Below are positions 17,001-25,468 of a stretch of 48,228 bases of DNA, piece after piece. This DNA comes from Bacteroidales bacterium (lineage in GTDB: Bacteria; Bacteroidota; Bacteroidia; Bacteroidales; Paludibacteraceae). The translations under genes and the position numbers were made by a program. Under the pieces are notes generated by a model. The model was not told the origin of the DNA, made no database searches, and worked only from the letters and a program-made list of their open reading frames with translations. Each line of letters begins with the position of its first letter. The stretch's first letter is position 1. The stretch covers positions 1 through 48,228 of the forward strand of contig CAAFYY010000023.1 of NCBI GenBank assembly GCA_900767385.1. Reading direction: 5' to 3'.

Positions 17001-17357
17001 CTATTCTTCTTTCAGGCAACGGCGCACACGGTATGCGGCAAACAAGCAGGCTAAGCCAGACAAGATCCAGAAGCCGTCAGCAATAGGCTCTGGGATGACA
17101 CCCGTACCGTTACCGCCATTATCGGTGTTTGGTGTTGAAGGGGTGGCAGGCGTTACTGCATCTGCCTGATTTGGCAACAAGCCACCCTGGAAAGGAGTCA
17201 CTATGCCACCATTGTCGACCAAAGAGGCTGACTTGGCGCTCTGATCGTACACTGGTGTGTAGTCAAACTCCGCCAAATTCGGAACATTAAACTGTGCTTT
17301 GAGCATGGCAGTGCAGCAAAGCAACACAATCAACATAGTATTTTTAATCTTATTCAT
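17001..17357 (-). CDS. Small secreted protein with PEP/PID-CTERM-like tail
   Basis: This 118-residue protein starts with a signal peptide (MNKIKNTMLIVLLCCTAMLKAQ) and continues through a Pro/Thr/Asn/Gly-rich linker (about 70-88). It ends with IPEPIADG, a hydrophobic helix (FWILSGLACLFAAY) and a basic RVRRCLKEE tail. That tripartite ending is the layout of exosortase-type sorting signals: a Pro-containing motif, membrane helix, and Arg cluster. In the Bacteroidetes a related tail is called PID-CTERM. No function is known. It starts 18 bp after the giant sialidase gene and is probably its co-transcribed partner. No exosortase gene is visible in the window. Confidence 0.7.
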   Translation of the reverse strand: MNKIKNTMLIVLLCCTAMLKAQFNVPNLAEFDYTPVYDQSAKSASLVDNGGIVTPFQGGLLPNQADAVTPATPSTPNTDNGGNGTGVIPEPIADGFWILSGLACLFAAYRVRRCLKEE

Positions 17358-17375
17358 CTTTTGTTCCTCCGATTA

Positions 17376-20300
17376 TCATTTCACGTTCACTTTCATGGAT
17401 TGAGTCTCTGAGCCGTTGCTTACCTCTACGACATAGATACCAGAGAGGAGGTATTCAAACATCGTCTCGTTTTGAGCATTGACTTTGCTGCCGACGAGCT
17501 TGCCGGTTGAGTCATAGAGACGAACGGAAGCCATATTCTCGCTGCTTACCACCTTGATAGTGCCTTTGGCTGTTGAGAGCGCCTTGAACCACAAGTCACC
17601 GTCGGTCATTGGGAGTTCCACTTCCTCAGTTCCGCTGACCACATCCCAGATGATGCTGTAGCGGAGTGGTGAGTCGTTGACGGTCATATTGACGGTCAGT
17701 TCTTGATGATTAGCGTCGAGTGGAGTCTCTGAACCAGTGGTAGCGTCGAAGAGACGTGCGTTGCTGCCGAGAGCTGCGAGGTTGTCGAAGGTGAGGGCTA
17801 CGTTTCCGTTAGCGTTGTTGAGAACGAGTTGAACGGCAGTGGTATCGCCGAGAGTATTGACAGCCACCATCTGATTGCCTGCCAATGTAGCGATAGACTT
17901 AGCGTTGTCGTTGACATCGATCAAAGAGGCATCTTCGAAAGCGTTGTAGCCGTTGTGACCATTCTCACGACGGGTGATGAGGGTATTGGCAGTACGGTTG
18001 CCATCCTTCAATGTCACAGAAGCCATAGTGCTACCCTGAGCAGCTGTCTTGCGAGGAGCAGAAGAAGCAGAAGGAGTATTACCAGGGTTAGCGTTGAACA
18101 TCGCAGGAGTAAACTTCAAGTTGATAGCCTCGTAGTTGGAACCAACCTCAAACTGTCCGACAGTAGGATCTGTAGTGCTTGAGCCACCAGAGTAAGGAGC
18201 GGTTTGAGGGAGAGCAGTGACTGTAGTAGAGCCTCCAGAAGTAGAACCTGAAGTTACTTCATAGAACTTCCAAAGGCTAATAGTACCCGGTGAGGTGGTC
18301 GAAGCCTGAAGTTGCAAATTATTTTTGTTTATATTGAAATAAAAATTTTTACTATTAGTAGTAGAATAACGAACATAAAATCCATCTGATTGTACATCAA
18401 CATTAAGAGATGTAGCATTGGATGAAGTTTGCACCCAGGATGTTGTTGCTTTCATACTATTACCAGACCCTGACGTTGTAACCGTCAGATACCATCCGTT
18501 AGAATTCTTGATATAATACTTACTATAGGCAGCTGATTCAAGTTGGAAATAGCAATCATTATTATTCAAAGCGTTTGTTTGATTATTTACAGCGTTTTGA
18601 GTTCCGCTAGCATTCACAGATAAATAATAATCATTATTATATAAGAGCAAATTCTTTTGTATTGAAACTGCATTTATTTCAGTAGCGGTAGGACCAGAAG
18701 GTTCAGCAGGTCCTTCCTCTTGAATTGTAACCGATAAACCTTCTGCAAGATAAGAATTACCGTTGGCATCGTAACCACTGATTTGGAATTGGTCATAACT
18801 AGTTCCTCTCTTCTCCATAATCAGCACTTTTTCATCTGCATTCCAAGTCAAGATGTTCGGATCAGCAGAACGGCCACCCTCACCATTCTTTCTCTTATAC
18901 AAAGTTCTATATTGACTAAACTGACCAGTTAATCCATAGGCAACCACTTGGGCAGAAGGAATAGTCAAGGTGTAAGTAGAACCAGATGGAGTAATATAAC
19001 CAAGAATACCATCGTGAGAGTAATCAGTATTTGTGCCTGCATAGAAATCAGTGATACGAACTACGTCGTAAGCACCCTCAATAGGCAAGATACTAAACGA
19101 ATGCTCCGTGTTAGAAGCAGGCACATCTGAATTCGCACCACTTTTGGTGCCAATTTTGTATTTATAAGTGCCAAACATCTCCGGACAAATATAACTATCT
19201 TCTGTTGTTGTACGGGTTGTTGTTGCTGAGAACGACTCGTAGACATTGAAAGTCAATGGATAGTGGTAACTAGTCTCACTAGTACCAGTATAATTGACTG
19301 TCATATATGAAAGTGGGTAATCACGAGAAGACACGCCACTAACTGTTGCGTTATTATCTGCAATTGTATAGATTGCGAAACCTGAACGACAAGTAATTTG
19401 AATCTGACCATCAGAAGCTACCGTGTAATCAAAAACAATATCATTGTCTGCACTCAGGTTGGAAGCATACTCTGTATAATATCTGGTTGAGCCACTTGCG
19501 CCGATTTGTTCTGCTGTTGTAGACTTAGACTCACCATCCCAAGCATATATAAGACGGTTTGTTGAACGAGTGCCAGAAGTAACGGTAGGAGCTTTCCAAG
19601 TGGAATTGTCCGTCTGCCAACCAACCACACTACCACCCTTAACGGTAATAGTTTGTTCTATTGGGTCAACTTTACCCACCAACACGTTTGACACACAGAA
19701 GCCATTCATAATAACTTCATCTGGTGTTGAGCCAAGAGAGATAGTCAAGGTTGTAGTATATTCACCTGTAGAATTTGGTGCAAGAGATGAAATATATGAA
19801 TATGTGTTCGTACCTCCAGTAAGCGCTGTGGTAGTGCCATATCTCATCGGGGCAATTTTGAAATTAGAAGTACTATAGTTACCAATCAACTTCGGTTCTA
19901 CAGCAGACACTTCTGCTTGGCCTGCCATGACGCGGAAGCCACGGGTTGGGGCTACAAATTTCTCTAAGGCATCTGCTGCAACAGGAGTTGTGCCTTCTGT
20001 TGGAATTGCTGTGTTAGAGACAGTTGTGGCATTCACAGTATACAGGCTCTTGTTATTATCCAAGAAATAAATGGTCTCACCAGCTTCACCAGTTGAACCT
20101 GGATTGTCCTCGTTGTATTTATAAACGTAAGGAGTGATATTACCCACAACAGAAGCATTTCCAGAGTGACTTGCACCATAAGCATTCACGCGAATAAACT
20201 CGGCGATGTCGAGATAAGAGAACGATGGGTTGCCGACAGCATACATAGGGACACCGTTACCATCAGTACCATTAGCACGACTGGCACGAGTAAGGGTCAC

Positions 20301-22409
20301 GTCCATGACGCCATTGCCAGAGTTGCCATACGCCATCGTGCCGGAAGCAGCATGGTTGACTGTCTCCTTACGGGTAGAAGCGTTACCATTGCTATAATAG
20401 TATGCGTATTCATCGGTTGCAGAAGGGAAACGGAATGTTGCCGTTGCCTCAGTTGAAGGGGCCCAGAGGTCGAAACCTTCAGCCACCTGATATTTTGCTG
20501 CGAGGTCGTTGTAAGGGACAGACCAAGAAGAGTTCAACTGACGAACTTCAGTACCGGTCTGGTCGTCAGTCATCACATTGACTGCATCGGAGAACACACG
20601 CTGATAGATAGCGTATGGGAACACACGGTTGTGGCCTGTATTACCTTCAGTTGGATTGTAGGTAGCACCGGCAAAGAAATCAGTTGGAATCACACCACCC
20701 TGTTCAGTTGTGTACATATCACCTGAGTAGGTATCGCGCAGAGGCATGCTCATACGCACCCATTGGTTGGTTGGAATCTCCACATCGGTATACACCTTTT
20801 CACTGACCCTCAACCAATACTGGTTGCCTATAGCTGCGCCAGGAGCGACATAGAGGTTCTTGATAGTGAGAGGTGCCTCAAGGACTGGGTTGTATTCGTT
20901 ATCACCAGGAGCTTCAATCTTGACATTGCTATTGGCGTCAGGAGTAGGAGGCACCATGCCGCGAGCCAACGGAGTGTTGTTGACAGCGTTGATGACAGTC
21001 CAGTTGAGAGGATCGCTCCAACGGTCGGAGTAGATTCCTTGCCAGCGGTAGATAGGGACGATGCCATCTGGAACCTCCACATCAGGAACAACTACAACTG
21101 GAGGGTTAGGATCAGTCAATGTATAGGCATTGCCAGTCAACTGCTCCAGAGTATAGGCGATATAGTAGAGGTTGGAGAAGTCGTTGCCTGCAGATGCACA
21201 CAAAGAAGTATTACCCTCGTAATAAACACCTATCTTATCATCGGCCTGCAAAGTCATAGCAGAATAGCCGCCAAAGACAGAGGTGTTTGGCAAAGTGAAT
21301 GTGGTAGCAGTCCAACCAGAAGTCAGGTCTGCAGCCGTTGTATTGTTGTCAATCTCGTGATAGAAGATTTTGATATTATATCTACCATTTTTGTCGGTTG
21401 TAGTCGCATTACTATTAGGGGTTCCAGTTGCTGTCGATTGGAGCAACAGAGTCACCTCTTGATTGTCGTTGGTGCGATAGGCGGTCATCGTCAACATATC
21501 GCCGTTGATAGCACAACCGCCAGTAAATGCGTAGTCTAGGCCATAACTGCCCCAAGAACCGGCAGCAGTCGCCGTGTCTGTATAGGTAAACTTGTTGATA
21601 TAACGGCCGCCACCCTTACGAGTGGTGAGAATCAAATCACCGTTTGGCAATTCTTCCAACTTTGCCTCATCGGCAGAGGTCTGCGCATAGGTGCCACCGA
21701 GCAAATTCCAAGTCGTACCGAAGTCGTCGGAATAAAACACTTTGTTGTAGTTTGGGCCAGTACCATTGTTGTTGCCAGTATAAAGCAACGCAGAATAGAT
21801 ACGATAGTAGCTTGCGCCCTGTTTCTTAATCACTTTAGATTGAAGGATACGACCAGAAGCAAAGAAGAAACCAGTTACATTATAATCATCAGTAATAGTT
21901 GGCAATGAGACTTGCACAGGAGAACTCCATGTTTGGCCATTGTCGGCACTCTTGATAACAAAGGAAGTTTTGTTTTTGTACCAGACATTTGTTGAAGCGC
22001 CTTCACCACCAATAGTCAAGACAAGAACATTGCCGCTCTCACGATCAACCACCACAGCTGGATCGCCATAGCAATAATAATACTGCGATTTGTTTGGTGT
22101 AATATTTTGTGATGAGGTGAAAGACGTTGTATAAGAACCGTTTGTTGAGTTATAACTCAAACGTTTCACCAACAGATCAATGCCGTCAGTCGAATTATCT
22201 CGTCGTCCGACATCGCTATTGTTGTTCTTGCGGTCGTCATTAAAGAACAGCAAATCGCCGTTGTTTGCTGTAACTATCGCAGGAATACGATAGTATTGCG
22301 AGCCACATACACCAGTGTACACAGCCACCGGCGTTTGCGTTTGCGCATTGAGCGCGACAGTCCCGATAATCAGGAGCAGCAGCGCCAACAAATTTGTTTT
22401 TAAATTCAT
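17376..22409 (-). CDS. Giant secreted sialidase (GH33) with C-terminal sorting domain
   Basis: This 1677-residue protein starts with a signal peptide ending ALNAQ (about residue 23). A GH33 sialidase domain follows: the Arg of the RIP motif in YYRIPA (41-43), a DDRKNNNSDVG loop, Asp boxes SADNGQTW (about 153) and SDDFGTTW (about 226), and ELPNGDLILTTR and YSAMTLQADDKIGVYYEG. It should release terminal sialic acid from glycoconjugates. Residues about 450-1600 comprise several modules I cannot name, one AT-rich in its DNA (about 1230-1385). The last about 75 residues (VRLYDSTGKLVGSK, GIYVVEV, terminal VNVK) resemble a type IX secretion sorting domain. Start 22409 is preferred to 22556 because a full promoter lies between them. 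Confidence 0.88.
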   Translation of the reverse strand: MNLKTNLLALLLLIIGTVALNAQTQTPVAVYTGVCGSQYYRIPAIVTANNGDLLFFNDDRKNNNSDVGRRDNSTDGIDLLVKRLSYNSTNGSYTTSFTSSQNITPNKSQYYYCYGDPAVVVDRESGNVLVLTIGGEGASTNVWYKNKTSFVIKSADNGQTWSSPVQVSLPTITDDYNVTGFFFASGRILQSKVIKKQGASYYRIYSALLYTGNNNGTGPNYNKVFYSDDFGTTWNLLGGTYAQTSADEAKLEELPNGDLILTTRKGGGRYINKFTYTDTATAAGSWGSYGLDYAFTGGCAINGDMLTMTAYRTNDNQEVTLLLQSTATGTPNSNATTTDKNGRYNIKIFYHEIDNNTTAADLTSGWTATTFTLPNTSVFGGYSAMTLQADDKIGVYYEGNTSLCASAGNDFSNLYYIAYTLEQLTGNAYTLTDPNPPVVVVPDVEVPDGIVPIYRWQGIYSDRWSDPLNWTVINAVNNTPLARGMVPPTPDANSNVKIEAPGDNEYNPVLEAPLTIKNLYVAPGAAIGNQYWLRVSEKVYTDVEIPTNQWVRMSMPLRDTYSGDMYTTEQGGVIPTDFFAGATYNPTEGNTGHNRVFPYAIYQRVFSDAVNVMTDDQTGTEVRQLNSSWSVPYNDLAAKYQVAEGFDLWAPSTEATATFRFPSATDEYAYYYSNGNASTRKETVNHAASGTMAYGNSGNGVMDVTLTRASRANGTDGNGVPMYAVGNPSFSYLDIAEFIRVNAYGASHSGNASVVGNITPYVYKYNEDNPGSTGEAGETIYFLDNNKSLYTVNATTVSNTAIPTEGTTPVAADALEKFVAPTRGFRVMAGQAEVSAVEPKLIGNYSTSNFKIAPMRYGTTTALTGGTNTYSYISSLAPNSTGEYTTTLTISLGSTPDEVIMNGFCVSNVLVGKVDPIEQTITVKGGSVVGWQTDNSTWKAPTVTSGTRSTNRLIYAWDGESKSTTAEQIGASGSTRYYTEYASNLSADNDIVFDYTVASDGQIQITCRSGFAIYTIADNNATVSGVSSRDYPLSYMTVNYTGTSETSYHYPLTFNVYESFSATTTRTTTEDSYICPEMFGTYKYKIGTKSGANSDVPASNTEHSFSILPIEGAYDVVRITDFYAGTNTDYSHDGILGYITPSGSTYTLTIPSAQVVAYGLTGQFSQYRTLYKRKNGEGGRSADPNILTWNADEKVLIMEKRGTSYDQFQISGYDANGNSYLAEGLSVTIQEEGPAEPSGPTATEINAVSIQKNLLLYNNDYYLSVNASGTQNAVNNQTNALNNNDCYFQLESAAYSKYYIKNSNGWYLTVTTSGSGNSMKATTSWVQTSSNATSLNVDVQSDGFYVRYSTTNSKNFYFNINKNNLQLQASTTSPGTISLWKFYEVTSGSTSGGSTTVTALPQTAPYSGGSSTTDPTVGQFEVGSNYEAINLKFTPAMFNANPGNTPSASSAPRKTAAQGSTMASVTLKDGNRTANTLITRRENGHNGYNAFEDASLIDVNDNAKSIATLAGNQMVAVNTLGDTTAVQLVLNNANGNVALTFDNLAALGSNARLFDATTGSETPLDANHQELTVNMTVNDSPLRYSIIWDVVSGTEEVELPMTDGDLWFKALSTAKGTIKVVSSENMASVRLYDSTGKLVGSKVNAQNETMFEYLLSGIYVVEVSNGSETQSMKVNVK

Positions 22410-22433
22410 GTGTATATTAGTTTTTTTGTTTTT

Positions 22434-22464
22434 CAAAAGTAAAAATTGAACAACTGATATCAAT
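22434..22464 (-). promoter_or_regulatory. Proximal promoter of the sialidase gene
   Basis: On the - strand, ATTG at -33 (22464-22461), a 19-bp spacer and TACTTTTG (22441-22434). Transcription would begin near 22427, leaving a leader of about 18 nt before the ATG at 22409. Confidence 0.7.
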
Positions 22465-22483
22465 GACCACGAGACTCCAGAAA

Positions 22484-22600
22484 CGAAAAATGTCGTAAAC
22501 ACCTCTACAAACACCAAAAGCATGCTTAACGAGGCATGCTTAATAGTCTTTACCAACGCACTATCAATTAGCGCATTACGAGATATTTACGACATTTTCG
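22484..22600. repeat. Long-range inverted repeat in the sialidase leader
   Basis: CGAAAAATGTCGTAAA (22484-22499) is the reverse complement of TTTACGACATTTTCG (22586-22600) apart from one extra A. The arms are 86 bp apart and enclose the GCATGCTTAA direct repeats. It lies between the two candidate promoters of the sialidase gene. Confidence 0.65.
22520..22543. repeat. Two GCATGCTTAA direct repeats
   Basis: GCATGCTTAA occurs exactly at 22520-22529 and 22534-22543, a 14-bp period. The first is part of the 10-bp palindrome AAGCATGCTT. Spacing and palindromic core are compatible with paired regulator sites, but no regulator is known. Confidence 0.6.
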
Positions 22601-22630
22601 ACTCTCAAGAACAGCGAGTCATTATCAAGC

Positions 22631-22665
22631 GCAAAGATAGTATCTTTTTTAATATCTTGAACAAA
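22631..22665 (-). promoter_or_regulatory. Distal candidate promoter of the sialidase gene
   Basis: On the - strand, TATCTTTG (22639-22632) follows TTTG (22665-22662) by 22 bp, slightly more than ideal. The sequence AAAAAAGATACTATCTTTGC (22650-22631) is shared exactly with the nqrA promoter. A transcript from here would have a leader of about 215 nt including the inverted and direct repeats. Confidence 0.5.
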
Positions 22666-22669
22666 AAGA

Positions 22670-22708
22670 AACAAAAAAAATCGCACGCCTACGATAGACA
22701 TGCGATTT
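22670..22708 (-). terminator. Terminator of the recA-uvrD-membrane protein unit
   Basis: AAATCGCA (22678-22685) and TGCGATTT (22701-22708) form a perfect 8-bp stem, and on the - strand it is followed by a run of eight Ts. It lies 26 bp downstream of the small membrane protein gene. Confidence 0.85.
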
Positions 22709-22734
22709 CTACGGGAAAAGGCCCATGAGAAGTT

Positions 22735-23061
22735 CTACTTCTCGAGACGGCCGTAAGCATAAGAAAGAGCCAGGTCGGCCAGTGCAGAGATGAGAAACGG
22801 AAGCACCCATGAAGTATAGCCTTTCCAGACCATAAAGGCACCCAAACACTGAAAGCAGGCACAGAAAAGTTGCTGCATATTGAGATGATGCACTCGGCGG
22901 TCATCGCTCTTTGGCAAGGAGAGCAGACGGAAAATGGTAGTCAATGCCACACCTACAACGATGATATAATGGCAATAAGGGACATCGAACACCCGACATG
23001 CCACGCCGACCAGCATCACGACATAGCCGATGGCAAACATGATTGATTTGAAATTATTCAT
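22735..23061 (-). CDS. Small four-helix membrane protein, unknown
   Basis: An unrecognised 108-residue protein with four predicted hydrophobic helices: IMFAIGYVVMLVGVACRV (about 7-24), YIIVVGVALTTIFRLLSL (about 32-49), LFCACFQCLGAFMVW (about 65-79) and VLPFLISALADLALSY (about 86-101), with a short charged loop SLPKSDDRRVHH between helices 2 and 3. It may be a GldL-like or generic inner membrane protein, but the evidence is only topology. Its ATG overlaps the TGA of the helicase (ATGA at 23061-23058), so it is translated with it, and the terminator at 22670-22708 ends the unit. Confidence 0.7.
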   Translation of the reverse strand: MNNFKSIMFAIGYVVMLVGVACRVFDVPYCHYIIVVGVALTTIFRLLSLPKSDDRRVHHLNMQQLFCACFQCLGAFMVWKGYTSWVLPFLISALADLALSYAYGRLEK

Positions 23062-25382
23062 TGTATTAGCTCTAATTTAGCGTATTTCAACAAAAGGACA
23101 CGTTCGCCCGAGGTCTCAAAGCAGATCTTTGCCTTGCGGCTGCTGACCTCGTCGCCCTCTATCGACACCACCTGTCCCACGCCGAACGTAGCATGTTTCA
23201 CTTTGGCACCCACGACAATCTGGTCGGGTCGGGCAGCACGGAGATTGGAGACGGCAGCAGATGGCAGTTGCGGCGCATTGACAGAGAAACGGTTTCTCAC
23301 TGCCGTTGTCACCGGACGAGCTGCCGTACGGGGAGATGCGGTGAATGGGGTGTAGGTTGGATGCGCCATAAACGATGGGACATAGGTATCTGGCAAATCG
23401 AGGAACTCAGGCCCTATCTCTGCAATGAAACGGCTCGGCATCGTAGTGTCGGTCATGCCATTGCGGAAACGCGACTGCGCATAGCTGATGTTGCAAGTCT
23501 CTTTAGCTCGAGTGATGGCCACATAGCAGAGACGGCGCTCCTCCTCCAGTTCCTGGTCGTTGGAGTCTTCGCACATCGGCATCAGTCCCTCCTCTACTCC
23601 AACAATGAAGACGTGGTTGAACTCCAAGCCCTTGGCAGAGTGTATCGTCATGAGTGTGACACGATCCACATCATCCGGTTCCTTCTCGTCCTGATCGGTA
23701 AGCAGCGCCACCTCAGAGAGGAAATCGCGCAGGCTGATCTCGTTGTCGCCCATATTGACACGTTCCACACAGAACTCATTGATAGCATTGAGCAACTCCT
23801 GGATATTCTGGCGGCGCTCTTTGTTATCGGGGTCGTCGTCGCCTAAGATATCGGCTGCGATGCCCGAACGGTGGATAATATCCTCAGCCAATGCGTAAGC
23901 ATCCGTGGTCGATTTCGCCTCTGCGAAGTCGGCAATCATAGCACCAAACTGCTGAACGACTTTAGCGGTGGTTCCCTTCAAGTCAACGTGATAGCCAAAG
24001 ATGTCTTGAGCTATATTGAGCGGACTGGTGTTATACTGATGGGCCGCATCAAGAATCTTCTTCTGGGTCACGGCGCCAATCTTACGGGCTGGATAGTTGA
24101 TGATGCGCTTGAAAGCCTCCTCGTCGTCGCCGTTAATCACGAGACGCATGTAGGCAAGGACGTCCTTAATCTCCTTTCGCTGATAGAACGAGAGTCCGCC
24201 AAAGATTTTATATGGGATGCCCTCACGCACGAAGGTCTTCTCCAATGCACGCGACTGGGCATTGGTGCGATACAAGACGGCAATCTGAGAATAGGGATGC
24301 TCCACGCCTCCTTCGTTCCACGGCTTCCGACGTTCCTTGCGAACAAGGCGCTCAATCTTCTTGGCTACGGAATCGCCCTCATCGAGGTCGCTGATGCTCC
24401 GCGAGACAACGATTTTCTGTCCGACGGGAAGTTCGGAGAACACGTTTTTGCGAATCTGGTTGCGGTTGTGCTCTATCAGTGCATTGGCAGCGTTGACGAT
24501 GGTCTGTGTGGAACGGTAGTTCTGCTCCAGCTTGAAGACCCTACATCCCTTGAAGGAGGACTGAAAATGGAGCATGTTGCCGATGTTGGCACCACGGAAC
24601 GAGTAGATAGACTGGGCATCGTCGCCAACGACGCAGATGCGGTTGTGAAGCGCCGAGAGGAGTGAGACGATGCGGTGTTGCACGTAGTTGGTGTCCTGAT
24701 ACTCATCAACAAGGATATATTTGAATTTCTCCTGATAATGACGGAGCACGTCGGGATGCTTCACAAAGAGTTCGTTGACGTTGAGCAAGAGGTCGTCGAA
24801 GTCCATGGCATTGGCGATTCGACAGCGTTCGCTGTATTTCGAGTAGACCTCATGGAGACGAGGACAGCCGTGCATCTCATCTTGTTCGCGCCAATCGCGA
24901 CTGGAAGCGTAAGTCTCGGCGGTGACGAGGTTGTTTTTCGCCATGGAGATGCGGCCGACAACCATCTTGGGCTTGTATTTCTTCTCGTCCAGCTCGAGTT
25001 CCTTGATGATATCGCGAATCATCCCCTTGGAGTCGGCGGCATCGTAGATGGTGAAGTCGCGCGAGAAGGAGAGTTTGTTGGCCTCCTGACGGAGGATGCG
25101 GGCAAAGATGGAGTGGAAGGTGCCCATCCAGAGCCAGCGGGAGAGGGAGTCGCCAACCACTTTGGCAATGCGTGATTTCATCTCGCGAGCTGCCTTGTTG
25201 GTAAAGGTGAGTGCGAGGATGGATGCAGCGGGATAGCCGCTCTCGATGAGATAGGCAATCTTGTAGGTCAGCACGCGTGTTTTACCAGAGCCAGCGCCCG
25301 CCACGATGAGCGATGGTCCGTCGTTGTAGACCACGGCATCGTACTGTGCCGCATTGAGAAGTGTTTTATAATCGGTAGTCAC
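23058..25382 (-). CDS. uvrD: UvrD/PcrA-type DNA helicase
   Basis: A 774-residue superfamily I ATP-dependent 3'-5' helicase of the UvrD/PcrA type used in DNA repair and replication restart. The Walker A motif is AGAGSGKT (28-35). Motif Ia is ALTFTNKAAREM, motif II is LVDEYQDTNYVQ (about 229-240), motif III is GDDAQSIYSFRGA, motif IV is LEQNYRST, motif V is LMTIHSAKGLEFNHVFIVG and motif VI is RRLCYVAITRAKE. A C-terminal Tudor-like part (IVVGAKVKHATFGVGQVVSIEGDE) matches PcrA. It begins 87 bp after recA on the same strand with a strong terminator hairpin between and no evident promoter of its own. Confidence 0.95.
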   Translation of the reverse strand: MTTDYKTLLNAAQYDAVVYNDGPSLIVAGAGSGKTRVLTYKIAYLIESGYPAASILALTFTNKAAREMKSRIAKVVGDSLSRWLWMGTFHSIFARILRQEANKLSFSRDFTIYDAADSKGMIRDIIKELELDEKKYKPKMVVGRISMAKNNLVTAETYASSRDWREQDEMHGCPRLHEVYSKYSERCRIANAMDFDDLLLNVNELFVKHPDVLRHYQEKFKYILVDEYQDTNYVQHRIVSLLSALHNRICVVGDDAQSIYSFRGANIGNMLHFQSSFKGCRVFKLEQNYRSTQTIVNAANALIEHNRNQIRKNVFSELPVGQKIVVSRSISDLDEGDSVAKKIERLVRKERRKPWNEGGVEHPYSQIAVLYRTNAQSRALEKTFVREGIPYKIFGGLSFYQRKEIKDVLAYMRLVINGDDEEAFKRIINYPARKIGAVTQKKILDAAHQYNTSPLNIAQDIFGYHVDLKGTTAKVVQQFGAMIADFAEAKSTTDAYALAEDIIHRSGIAADILGDDDPDNKERRQNIQELLNAINEFCVERVNMGDNEISLRDFLSEVALLTDQDEKEPDDVDRVTLMTIHSAKGLEFNHVFIVGVEEGLMPMCEDSNDQELEEERRLCYVAITRAKETCNISYAQSRFRNGMTDTTMPSRFIAEIGPEFLDLPDTYVPSFMAHPTYTPFTASPRTAARPVTTAVRNRFSVNAPQLPSAAVSNLRAARPDQIVVGAKVKHATFGVGQVVSIEGDEVSSRKAKICFETSGERVLLLKYAKLELIQ

Positions 25383-25400
25383 GAGAGGATTCGGGTGGAT

Positions 25401-25444
25401 AAAAAATCGCAGGAACTCAAGTCCTGAGTGCCTACGATTTTTTT
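25401..25444 (-). terminator. Terminator or attenuator after recA
   Basis: AAAAAATCG (25401-25409) pairs with CGATTTTTT (25435-25443), and AGG and ACTCA inside pair with TGAGT and CCT, with two mismatches and a 5-nt loop. On the - strand the stem ends in TTTTTT. It lies between recA and uvrD. Confidence 0.75.
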
Positions 25445-25468
25445 GTTGTTATCTTCAAAGGGAAGGGA

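Noticed and set aside
22410..22556. Longer sialidase start
   Set aside because: A complete promoter lies inside the extension, and the signal peptide begins at 22409.
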